DNA of 64,000 bases from Aphrocallistes beatrix (Eukaryota > Porifera > Hexactinellida > Sceptrulophora > Aphrocallistidae). The stretch spans positions 2,852,001 to 2,916,000 of the forward strand of contig OY725502.1 in the NCBI GenBank assembly GCA_963281255.1. Direction: 5' to 3'. Numbering within the stretch: position 1 is the first letter of the stretch; every line of letters begins with the position of its first letter. Below the pieces are notes generated by a model. The model saw nothing but the letters and a program-made list of their open reading frames with translations. It did not search any database and was not told where the DNA came from. A program made the position numbers and the translations under genes. Shown here piece by piece: positions 28,101 through 41,300 of this stretch.

Positions 28101-31100
28101 TGTGCTCCCATCCTTCTTTCGCACCACCTGGCATAAGACTAGGACCGTATCTGGCACCTTCTTCACCTCCAGAAACTCCACTGCCAATGAAATGAATTCC
28201 TTTACCTTTTAAATCTTTTACTCTAAATAACAAAAAATATATGAAAAGCAGGATTAAGTAATTGTATAGATATAAATAAAATCAGATCTATTTAGCATTC
28301 ATAAAAACAATGTCAATTTCCATTCATTGGTAATATTCGAAAATGGCGACTCAAATTTATACTAATGCTTTCACAGATTTTTAAAAAAATCAATTTCAAA
28401 GTTTTAAAAAACTGGCTTTGCGATCCATTATTTTCTCTGTATTTTGAATGCCTAAGCTAATGGGATTTCAAACACAACTGTGGACTAAGGATACAAACTA
28501 AAATTGATGTATTTGATTTCAGTAACATCTACAGTTTAAGAAAAAATGTTTTTTCAATTGGAGTATTAGACTCAGTTGAAAAGATGTCATAATTCCATGG
28601 AGCCATGGCACAAAGACTCCAAGATGCCAAAAATCAGCTTTCCGGGCATGGCAGTTTCTTCTAGCAACTTTGTAATGAGATATTGGGTGTGGTTTATCAG
28701 CTAATAATACATTTTGATGAGCTAAATTGTACCGGTTTGGAGATATTGGTGAAATCAGTCGGGGCCATTAATAATTACAAGTACGAAGGCTGGTCCCAAC
28801 TGATTTCACCAATATCTTCAAAACGATAGATTTTAGATCATCAAAATGTATATTAGCTGATATAAAACCACACCCAAATATCTCAATACAAAGTTACTAG
28901 ATCCTTTGCTTATATTAGAAGTACTCTTTTTGCAATGTTATCCCTAAACCGGAAAAATCCCATTAAAATCTGCACTTGGAGAAGCCTACCTTACGCGACC
29001 ACTAAATCATCTCCAAATTGCTTGATTTTTTTATGGTGAACATTTGGTGATCAAAGTAAACTATCTGAAGGGTGAGCATCTAAAGATTCAAACTTTAGAA
29101 ACTCGAAACACTCTAGTGTAATGGATAAGGATAAAACTATACAACGTAGATCTCGAAAGCGAGTAGAGAATGTGATTAGTTTACTTGGGATAAAATGTAT
29201 ATTAGACATCTCAACAACTTTAGATCTATTTTCAGGATCATATGATAATCACTCATCAATGATAACATCATGCACAAAAATATCAAAAGATACCACAGTT
29301 TGCCTCCACCTTTAATCACGCAGTCGTCTTCCAAAAAAAACGCAAATGCGCAGTGAAATCAAGTGAGTATAGTCTAGTTCAGGGGTTCTTAAACTTTTAG
29401 ACCCCATGCCCCCCTTGGCCAATCTGTGAATTATCACGCCCCCTACGCGGCTACACCTACACTTTTTCAGAGTGCCAAACTCGGAAACACACCTATTTTC
29501 TATTTTCTAATATAATTAAGAATATCTATTTAAATCAAACAACTCTATCAATGTGAAGGATGTAACTGTTTCTTTTCACAAGTTTTTTAATTCTTTGGGG
29601 TGTGTCAGAGATAGCATTACTAATGACAGTAAACCCATATTTGATGTAGTCATCTAAATATTTCCTCTTTTTAGCACAACTAGCCATTAGGTATAGGAAG
29701 GTATAGTATCGATACTGGAATCTAAAACTATTGTCTATAATACTATATACATATGAATTGATCTAAAGTTGTTATAATTTAACATGATGTCGTATGAGAC
29801 ATCAGAAATTCACTTTTGGCTTCGTCATTAGTAATCTAAAACACACTTTGAAGAAGACTTAATTTTGCTAAAGCTGATACAATTCTATTATTGATCATTT
29901 TACATTTTCATCCGGTATTACGCCCCCCTAGGGGGTGCGCCCCCTAGTCTAAGAACCCCTGGTCTAGTTGAATTGTTGCTCAAATATCGCGGCGCATTTG
30001 TGAGATGTCTGGATGGCAACTGCATGATATTGGTGGAGGCAAACTGGGGGAATCTTTTTGATATGCGGTCTGCTTGTTTGTTTGTTTGTTTGTTTGTTTG
30101 TTTATTTGTTTATTTGTTCGAATTGATTGGAGAATTTGCAGGTCGTAGGGATATGAAAACTGGTATGTAGGTGTGAAATGATGAGTCTACAATTAAGTTC
30201 GAATATCCAAGAGGAATTTATACACTTGAACAAAAAAATTATAAAAATTAATTATAAAAAAGGTGACAATGACGTCATAATTCCATGATGAGTAGACATT
30301 TTCGTCTGAGCTCAGAACTTACTGGAACCATAGCCAAAAGACTCCCACATGCCAAAAATCAGCCTTCTGGGCATGACAGTTTCTTCAATCAATTCGTTAC
30401 AGATATATATATATATACAGTCGACTCCGCTTAATAGAGTCACATCAGTCAGGGCATATTTTGACCCGATTAAGCGGAGAACCCTATTAACCGAAAATAT
30501 TTTTGTATTAACTTCTATGTGTGAGAGCTATTCCGTTCCTGCCAAAAGTGACCCAATTAAACAGTGACCTTATTAAGCGGAGTCGACTGTATATATATAT
30601 ATATATCAGGGTTGGCTAGTTTAACCCACCCCCCGGTTTAAACCATGGTTTAAACCGGGTTTAACCCGGTTCGGGTTAAACCCCATTTAGTGGGTTAAAC
30701 TGGGTTAAACCCGGGTTAAATCCTATTTAGTCGGTAAAACTGGTTATAAAATGTGCTAAACCTCATTTAATCGAGTAAACTACCTAAACTGTGATTTAGG
30801 CTCCATATCATTTCCTTACGTACTGCTTACATCCTAAATTTCGAGGAAGGGGTCTCGGTGATGAACACTTAAGATCTGCTCATCAATTAGTCACGAGCAG
30901 GTGGCAGGAAGTATCAAGTGACCTATGTGCATTTCAAGCAGAGAGTAATCATTTTCCTCAACACATGTTCGAGGAATCTTTTATCGAAAAGGTTGATCCT
31001 TGTGTGTGGTGGTTGTGCATCAGGAAGCAATACAAAAATGTGAATCCCGAGCTGAGTGAGCTAGCCCTTCTTTTACTTAAATTGCCTTCGAGTTCAGCAT

Positions 31101-32261
31101 CGCGAATATTTTCGAATTTTAGCCTGAGCGAATATTTTCAAATTTTAGCCTGATCCAAACAAAACTCCGAAATAGACTTGGCCTGGAAAAGGCTTCAAAA
31201 TTAGTGACTTGTTTTCGTGAATTGAGGGGATCAGTCGAATTCGACCGGTGATGTGTTTACTATATTTAGTTAGTATGAGTTATAGCATCCATAACGAATG
31301 AATATTTGCGTATTAAACAATATTATAATTGAGCTACCAAAATGGGGAAAATACACTCCCCTACCAAAAGTGTTCGTACGCCTCTATACTTTCCATGCTA
31401 ATAGTAATGAAATGTCTCTATTTAAGAAGTCAATATTATCAATTGGCATCAGATACCCTTCTTTTTGCTTCAAATTCGTTTTCTATATATGTTAATTACT
31501 CACTTTAGAAAGTTTCCATTTAATTACTGATTACCAAAGTTAAAAAAATGTTAACAGTGCCACCTTGTGCCAGATTTCACATGTTTTTACCACTATATAT
31601 GATGGCACTAATGGCACATGATAACACAAGGTGAAATTTTTAAGATCTAGTGTTAATTTTGAGAGTTAAAAACTTCCAAAGTCGGTAAATAACATATGCA
31701 GATAACGGATTTGAAGGGAACAGAAGGATATTTGATACCAATTAATAATATTGACTTCTTAAATAGACACATTTCATAACTATTAGTATGGAAAATGTTG
31801 AGGTGTACGAATACTTTTGGCAGGGCAGTGTATAACACTATATTTTGATTAACCCGGGTTAAACTAGTAAAACCCGGTTTAAACCGGGTTAAGCCCACTA
31901 GGCCGGGCTAAACCTATTTGACCCGGGTTAAACTCCAACCCTGATATATATATATATATATATAAGCGCTTCGCGGTTGGTGGACACTTTGTGTCAGTCG
32001 GAGGCGCCTGTGGTCACCATTGATTAAATTACATGGGAGAAAACAGCTCTAAATACATCTGTCATACTGTTATAATCGATATCGCACGAAAAATCACCAA
32101 ATTTGTCAATTTTGAAAATTTTGATGCGTACTGATGACGTCATAACAGTGATGAGTCATCATTTTTTGGTAATAGTTGTGTCATATTTGAGGTATTTTAA
32201 TATACATCCTTACTATTAAAACTCGATTAATGTATATTTATTTATTTATTTATTTATTTTT

Positions 32262-32303
<42 letters not shown>

Positions 32304-35300
32304 GTAACTAATTGATTGAAGAAACTGCAGGTCATAGAAAGCTAATTTTTGGCATGTGGGTGTCTTTTGGCTATGGCTCCAGTAAGTTCTGAGCTCAGAG
32401 TAAAATGTCGACTCATCATGGAATTATGACGTCATTGTCACATTTTTAAAAGTTAAGCAACACAGTTATTCGAGCATAACTCAGCCATTATAGGAGATAG
32501 AAGGCTGAAATTTTAATAGAAATCTGTATACTAACATACCTCACATATAATGCAACTATCATCAAAAAATGATGACTCATCACTTTGTTATGACGTCATC
32601 ATTACCCATCAAAATTTTAAAAATTGATAAATTTGGTGATCTTTCGTGCGATATCAATTATAACAGTAGGACAGATGTATTTAGAGATGTTATCTCCCTT
32701 ATAATTAACCAATGTGACCCCAGGCGACCAAAGGGAGCCCCCGGCGGACACAAAGTGTCCGCCAGCCGCACAGCACAAGCAAGTGAAGCGCGCTTACATT
32801 CTATTAAAATTTCAGCCTTCTATCTCCTATAATGGCTGAGTTATGCTCGAATAACTGTGTTGCTTAACTTTTAAAAATGTGACAATGATGTCATAATTCC
32901 AAGGTGAGTCAACATTTTCGTCTGAGCTCAGAACTTAGTGGAGCAATAGCCAAAAGACTCCCGCATGCCAAAAATCAGCTTTCTGTGCCTGGCAGTTTCT
33001 TCAATCAATTCGTTACAGATATATATATATATATAGTCAGGGTTGCTTATTATGAACCCGCTTAATATGAACATTCGTTTATTATGAACTAACCTCCTGG
33101 TCCCAATTTTATTTTTTAGATAGGATTTATATTGAATTAAGTTCGCTTAATATTAAGTATCTCTATTATGAACCGATTTTTTGGTCCCCTGCTAGTTCAC
33201 AATAAGCGACCCTGACTGTATATAGATTAATCGAGTCTTAACAGTAAGGATGTAAGGAGACCAATACAGGTATATTTGTAGGAAGAACTATGAAGTCACT
33301 GAAATTTTTTAATGATTTGTAAAGCATAAATTTTTAAAATTGAGTGTGATGCAGAAAATATAAGGTGTAACCAAATCAAAGCTCAAAAACATTTGCAGTA
33401 AATAAGTCCTCATCTCAGTTTTGTTTTATATCAAAATATTACCACACGTTTATATATGATACTAATACAAACTTTCTATCTAAGGACAAAGAGCTCTGTT
33501 TAGGAAACTAAATACAACTATTTAAAATAAATTACATACCTCCTCTCGGTATCGAGATATTCAGAATTTCCACCGTCTATAATAATGTCACCTTGTGTGA
33601 GATGGGGTGTCAACTTTTCAATAAAACTATCAACAGCAATTCCAGCTTTTACAAGTAGAATTATGCGACGAGGAAATTTAATTTTCTGAACAAATTCCTC
33701 AATATCATGAGCTCCAATTACGTTTGTACCTAATAAAACATAAAAAGCATTTAAAAGAGTCAGTGTAGTATAAACTATGTAAATTTTTATAGAATTGTTT
33801 GAAAGTCATGCAACTACTAATTTTCAAGTTGTTCTTACGCTAAAAATATCTTAAATACGAAAGGTCACTGAGGAATTGACCTAAAATTCCCATCTATTAT
33901 CCATCTGGACCTTCAATTACTAACAAATATTCAATTAATAACAATTTGTAGTATACATATATTAGGTGCGTGACTCAACCCGATTATTATTTCAACTCAC
34001 TAAATTGCGGAAAAAACAGCACTATCTTAATCACTTAGTTCTACACTGTATCACTTACAAGCCATGGGGTTAATAGAATGAACACAGTAGGAAAAGGTGA
34101 AATTTTTTTCTCCAAGAATGCCTCATCCTTACTATTAAAACTCGATTAATGTATATTTATTTATTTATATATTTATTTATATATACAGTGGAACCTGTAT
34201 ATAACGGCCACCCAAGGGACTGGACAAAATTGGCCGTTATACACAGGTGGCCGTTATATACAGGTGATTGTCTTAATCCCCAAAAGGTATCAACGTAGTG
34301 AAATGAATATCAAGCTTTTAGAAATCTATTACTTGAAGTAATATAATGAAACTTGTTTATCTTTCGTAACAGGTTCTGTGATAAACACATAAAAGGTAAA
34401 AAGGTGATGGTCGTTATAGACAGGTAGTGACCATTATAGACAGATAATGGCCGTTATACACAGTTTTTGGGTCAGTAAGGGACTGCAAATGGGGGGCCGC
34501 TGGCCGCGTTGAGCAGGTGACCGCTATACACAGGGTCAATATTAAGGAATTTCGGACGGGACTGTTCAATGGTGGCCGCTATAGACAGGTGACCGTTATA
34601 CAGAGTGGCCGTTATAGCAGGTTCGACTGTATATATATAAATATCTGTAACGAATTGATTGAAGAAACTGGCGGGCACAGAAAGCTAATTTTTGGCATGT
34701 GGGAGTCTTTTGGCTATGGCTCCAGTAAGTTCTGAGCTCAGAAGAAAATGTCGACTCATCATGGAATTATGACGTCATTGTAACATTTTTAAAAGTTAAG
34801 CAACACAGTTATTCGGGCATAACTCAGCTATTATAGGAGATAGAAGGCTGAAATTTTGATAGAATCTGTATACTAACATATCTCACATATGATGCAACTA
34901 TCATCAAAAAATGATGACTCATCACTTTGCTATGACGTCATCATTACTCATCAAAATTTTAAAAATTGACAAATTTGGTGTTTTTTCGAGTGATATCGAT
35001 TTTAAAACTAAGATGGACATATTTAGAGATGATATCTCACTTATAATTAACCAATGTCACCTCCAGGCGACCGAAGGGAGCCTCCGGCGGACACGAAGTG
35101 TCTGCCAGCCGCGCAGCGCAAGCAAGCGAAGCGCGCTTGTCTACATATTATTTCATTAAGTAAAAATCCTAAGAGAGAAAATATTGAGTAAGTCGATGCA
35201 TAGCCTACTGTATATAAGGCCTGCCATCTACTTGGACAATCTGGACTAGGGATGCACTAGAGGACGATTATTATAATGAACCACAACTTTTAATTAATTA

Positions 35301-38300
35301 ATGATGATTTTATCACTAGCTTAATCAATGAGAATAAATTATGTGAAGTTGTTTCCCCTATATTCTCTCATTTGTCACAAATATTTAACCTAGCCTCCAT
35401 AATCCTTCTCTGCAGCAGATCACTTTCCATTTTAAGATGCAAGAACTCAGAAGAGACATTTGACCGACGTTTCGATTCCAGTTCTCCATCCAAAGGATCC
35501 TGTTGAAAGGGATACATATAAAACCAAAAGTGGGGACTGGAGCTAAACCATATTGCTTTTCATGGTGTCCTCTTAATTGTTCGTCGATATCTAAAATAAA
35601 CGGACTCTGTTCTCTGGAGTAAAAGGAAGAATATTGCTTAACAAAGGAGACTCCTAACTTGAAATATGAGATTGGGGAGAAAGAGAAGTACCTTGTCAGG
35701 AATTTGCAAGATCTAAAAGGTAAGTAGATTTGCTTTCAATTAATACTAGCAAATTGTATTTGTTCCATCTGACAATTGTATCCGAATTATTATATTCTGG
35801 CAAATCTTAAAAACATCTCGGAAGATGTCATAGACAGCGAACGGGTCATATTCCCAAGAGGCTGATACTTACAAATTTTAAACAATAAAATAATTGTTTA
35901 AAATTTGTGGGAAAAATTCTGGGTTATATTTTCACATGCAGGTCGGCAATAGCAATATCAATACTGATAATTCTATATGAATTTCAATGAAGCATTTATT
36001 TCAGTAAACATAGGGGGAAGCTCCCCGACCTTCGGCGTCTATGATGTTTTCTCGTTTATCCTGAAATAGTCATTTTTATCTGCATATGTAGAGGGTGCGT
36101 GTGTACAGAGCGAGCGAGTAGGAAGTAGGAGAAAGAAAGAAAGCAGATAAGTATGGTGAAGACCTTTTTTATTGCCATTTTAACCTTTCTATTATGTAAT
36201 ATGATGCAGTTGTTCTTAGTCATTCATTAAATATGTTCAAAATAAAATATTAACTCTTATTAGAGTAGGGAATAGGGTTGCAAAATTCCCGGGAATTTTC
36301 AAATGTGGAAACTTTCCGGGAATTTTGGAAATTTTCCGGGAATTTATAAGACCTGGAAATTTCTGCATAGTGTTTAAATAAATCTGATTGTTTCCGAAGC
36401 ATTTCTCTGAGGTAAATAAATTGAATTCAATTAAAACCTTTCTTTATTTGCCTCTAAATACTCAAAAAATAAAGGAAAATGTTAAAAAAAAGTAAATTAC
36501 GTATACCAGTGCCGAACTGATTCAAGATGGATCAGTAATAAATGTAATACAAAATCGAATACTGTAATAAGTACAGTCGACTCTCGTTAATACGAACACG
36601 GATAAGGAGTACAATCGGATAAGAAGTACAAGTTTTGATTCCCCAACCTAATCTATGGCAAAATATATACAAACGAACTCCGGTTAACATGAACACGGAT
36701 AAGACGAAATATCGGATAATAAGTACGATTTGTGGGTCCCCTTCAGTGCGTTTTCAATACTAAATACATCGGTTAATACGAACACGGATAATACGAACAC
36801 GGATAATACGAACACGGATAATACGAACAGGGATAATACGAACACGGTTAAAACGAACACGGATAATACGAACACGGTTAATACAACATGGATAATGAGT
36901 TCTCTATTTAACAAGTACAATTTCATACTCTCACGTAGTTATCACTATGTATATTAAGTATTTTAGACAAATGTGGCTATGTATTTACGTACTTCGGTTA
37001 ATACGTACTCCGGATAAGGAGTACAAATCTCCACGGTCCCTTGGTGTACCTGTTAACGAGAGTCGACTGTATAAGTTATCCGATTCTTCTATATACGTAC
37101 ATATAACAATCGGGAAACCTATCAAATAGTCTAACAATACGTTTCTGACTAGTCATTACAGTCAGGATCGCTTATTATGAACCACCAGGGGACCAAAAGA
37201 ATATGTTCATAATAGAGATACTTCATATTAAGCGAACTTGGTTCAATACAAATCCTATCTAGAAAATGAGATTGGGAGCAGGAGGTTAGTTCATAATAAA
37301 CGAATGTTCATATTAAGCGGGTTCATACGTAATAAGCGACCCTGACTGTATTAAGTTAAAACTGATATGAGATAAACAGAAGCTTATAACTTATAGTCTT
37401 ATATTGGCTACAGCTATAGTCAATAAATATCTGACAAATTTTAACCGAGTTTTATTTTACCTCATTGAAATGAAAAGTATATTGGCTATAATTGTTCTGA
37501 ATCTTGTGATTCTCGTGAATGAATATTGAATACAAAAAATGTGGCTGGTTGGAAAATCGTATACCGAGATGCAAATTTGATGGACTTTTCATATCTACTT
37601 GCCAAATTTAATGTATAATGGTGTAGCCAGGACAGGTCTATTGACAAATATAAACAAACAAACAAACAAAATAATGCATTTTAGAACTGGGCCACTATAC
37701 AATATAACAGTAAATCTTTAAAATTTCTCATTATTAAAGAAAAACGAAAATTCCCAAAATTCCCGAAAAGTTCCAGGTCTCATAAATTCCCGGGAATATT
37801 CCCGGAAAGTTTCCCACCCTTTACAACCCTAGTAGAGAATAATGGAAAACAGACTATGGCTTAGTTATTTAATGGCCTAATTGGTTAATATACACATTCT
37901 TAAAATTTTAATTTCCCGTCCTCTGCCGCATCCATATAAACAGGGTGACTCATAAGTTATGTCCCAAGCTTCATTAGGTATAAAATCTTTTATACTCAAA
38001 CAGTCTTAGTTATTATGGTCTTTAGAGATTGTAATTCAAATATTCTCAATGATTTTATAAGATTTTTCGAGTCTAAGAACTGGAACTGTGTTTTGTATGG
38101 TGAGTTTTGTGGAAAAAATATGTGTCCTGGCTCGCAGCGAAATTCGAGAATCAGGGTCACTGCTTCTGTAAAAAATGTCTCTATAATCGATGTTCCATGA
38201 CGATTTAGCACCAGATACCTTTCATTCATCATGGAAATATTTCACAAATCCATAGAATGCTTTATCAGAAACGAGATAAAGTTATTATTTTACGAGTTCA

Positions 38301-41300
38301 AATTAGGTACATTTTGCAAAATCACCAAAAATGGCACTTTTTTCACACCACTAAAAATCTGATCCAAATGGTTCTCAATATACACTGATCTAAACGTCCT
38401 ATCTTTCTACAAATTTAGAGTGTTCGAGGAAAATGTGAGAGCTAATTTGTCCTAGAATTTAGAGACTCTAGAAAGATAATTTGAAAAGCAGTGGACCCTG
38501 ATTCTCGTTTTTCACTGCGAGTCAGGACACATTTTTTCTCGACAAAACTCAAAATACAAAACACAGTTCCTGGTCTTAGACTCCAAAATCTTTTGAAGTC
38601 ATTGAGAATATTCGAATTACAATATCTAAAGACAATAATAACTAATCTTGTTTGAGTATAAGAAATTTTATACCTAATAAAGCTTGGGACAGAACTTAAG
38701 GGCCACCCTGTATATTAAGTAGGCCATGGTATGGTACATAGGTTTGCTACTAGGGGATCTATATATTTCATTTATCACTTCACTTATTACTACCATTTCA
38801 CTTGTGCCAGTGTTTGTATCAGTATTACAGCTCAACTATTGAATCAATAACGTATTTAGCAAACTGTATCTAGCGTCGTTTTTTATAATCTAGGAAAGTA
38901 ACCCCACTATTCTCATTGAACTAACGTCCAGCCGTTCGCGATTTTGCCATTCGCGAAAATTCTCAGGAACGTAACCCCCGCGAACGGCGAGGGATACCTG
39001 TATTGAATCTTTGGGATATCAATTATACATCATGGCCAATAGTAGAGAGAGTAAATTCCGAGAATTTGAGGGGGCTGAAATTTGGAAGCACTTTAAACGT
39101 TCAAAATTCGGGAAACTTTCAGTATGTAAAATCGTGTGATGGGCCTACTTAATATACGGCTATATATGTCACCGAGAAGGCCATAAAACGAAGAGGCCAG
39201 TTTTAACACAGTCAAAATTTAATTAGACCGATAAATCAAAAATCGCTCCCGATAGACATTTGAAATGTCATAGCATTCTAAAACACTAAGGCAATGGCGC
39301 AGACCTTTTTTTCTGGACCATGGATTGGTTAAACGAGCTAAATGAATTTTTCTGAAAATGGTTGGATTATGCTGGTATATAATTTCGTATATTATATAAT
39401 GATCCTTTTCATTAATTCTGCATCGATTTTCTTCAAATTGGTTCGAGGATGGCACTGTAGAGAATTTGTGGTTAAACTAATTTTAAGCAACCATATTACT
39501 TATATAATAACATACTACTTACTTGTTTTGTTTTAAAACCAACCACATGAATTATGTATTTATTTGTACCTTGTTGTGAAGTTTTACAAATCACTGTCTT
39601 TTCCTATACACGACTCAAAGTTGATCCGAAACACTCCACATAAGCATCAATCTTTATTACTCTTCCGGAACGACATGTCCTGTGTTGTTCCAGGCTGCAA
39701 GTCCAACTATAAAAGTGAAGCAGAATATCCTTTTGCTTTTCATTTCCCAAAGAATCGTTTAGGGTAATTCCACGCCCACGGAAAGACTATGAAGTAAACA
39801 CGCTGATGTGAGTAAGTTTCTATCATTTATGTATTTTCCTTATTAACTGATTGTCACATTTACACTTCTACACACCATTTAGATATGTATACGTACATTC
39901 TTTCAAACCAGATGACATCGAGAGAACCATGACCTACAATGATGGCTTCGTGATGTTACAGTTTCCAGGATAGAATAGCTCTAAAGAAAACTTACTACCC
40001 AGTATATTCCCCGACTACCATTCCTATCTTTCTGAATGGAATTCCAAGCCTAAGAGACTCACACTGAACGATTGCTGATGGAATCTGCCTACTCGACTAA
40101 GAGCATAACTGACAACGAAGAAAAGGTAGATAAGTTCTTAGTTAGTTCATTTTCAGATATTCTTTCTTAGCTTAGCGACCTCGACGTTCGACCTACGAAA
40201 CGCCCGGATAGCTCATGCGTCCAATAACTTTTTTTTTAAAATTAAGATAATTATTTCAGAAACCTATATTTACTAACAGGTTCAAATACAAAATGATCCA
40301 TTAAAACTGAGTAAACATCATTTCAGCTTATATTGTCAGATATCTAGTTCAAACTACAGTCAGGATCGCTTATTATGAACCCGCTTAATATTAACATTCG
40401 TTTATTATGAACTAACCTCCTGGTCCCAATTTCATTTTTTAGATAGGATTTGTATTGAATCAAGTTAGCTTAACATGAAGTATATTATGAACAGATTTTT
40501 GGTCCCCTGGTGGTTCACAATAAGCGACCCTGACTGTATAATATTTCTTATTGTCAAATTTTGGATCGTGAACGTCGACTTCAATTATCCAATCATCTCA
40601 CATTTTTTTCGATTAAACAACAATCCAATAATCCTAGTATAGGACTGTTAATTGGGACCGTGTTTCATCTCCTCGCCCGCATCAATATTTAGCTACCGCA
40701 TATATTGTCATTTTGCTATCAGTATCCCATTCTATTTCAGGTACAATGATTTATTGCTAGATATCGAGTCGATATACCAGCATTTCAAAATATATTGATG
40801 GTTATTGATACTTCAATGCGTGAATTAAATGTTTGTACCCAATTATATATCAAATTATCAGCCTCAATTGTATATTATAAAATAATGAGATAATGGTCAT
40901 GATATAACGCCTGCCCGCATCCCCACTGAAGGTCTTTTTAGAGCTGAAACAACTTTACTATTAACAGTAGTCATAGCTCTTGAAGAATATTTGAATAGTT
41001 TGCAGGGATTTTAATGAAATGTATCTAACCTAAATAACGTGGCTGGGTTGCAGTTTTCTCTTATACGAAAATCTAACCTATTTAACAACTGATAAGGGAT
41101 CTCAATAAATTATCATAGATTTATTAGACAGGGGTCACTTATGTATCCATATCCATATATTGCTGTTATCGACTGCGTTACTACTTGTATTATCCATAAA
41201 ACTTTCATCAAATTGCTAACTCTCAAGTTCTTCGAAAACAGTTTTATCCCCGTTCAACTCATACTAAATTACTAGTATTAATTTTAATCATAGTTGATGA

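Larger units (their letters stand above)
30607..31943 (+). mobile_element. hAT transposon with transposase remnant
   Basis: Ends CAGGGTTGGCTAGTTTAACC / GGGTTAAACTCCAACCCTG. The flanks are ATATATAT on both sides, consistent with the 8-bp duplication, although the microsatellite makes this ambiguous. GGTTTAAACC-type palindromes fill both subterminal zones. It carries a hAT C-terminal relic (about 30840-31240) and a nested Tc1-like MITE. Confidence 0.8.
31964..33250 (-). mobile_element. Helitron family C, split by a second Helitron and a pogo-like MITE
   Basis: The 3' end is AAGCGCTTCGCGG at 31964 and the 5' end, read on the minus strand, starts TCCTTACTGTTAAGACTCGA at 33250. The interior is interrupted at 32207-32795 by another family C element and at 33035-33218 by a MITE. 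Removing both gives a normal-length member. Confidence 0.85.
36273..37831. mobile_element. hAT element with nested pogo-like MITEs
   Basis: Ends TAGGGTTGCAAAATTCCCGG / TTTACAACCCTA with near-perfect 8-bp duplication GTAGGGAA / GTAGAGAA (36265-36272, 37832-37839). Subterminal GGGAATTTTCC-like repeats appear at both ends. It hosts two MITEs (36574-37069, 37159-37348). No transposase. Confidence 0.85.

Noticed and set aside
36684..36957. Repetitive protein frames (FVLSVFVLS on one strand, NTDNTNTDN on the other)
   Set aside because: Both are translations of the 15-bp minisatellite inside a MITE; not a structural or antifreeze-type protein.
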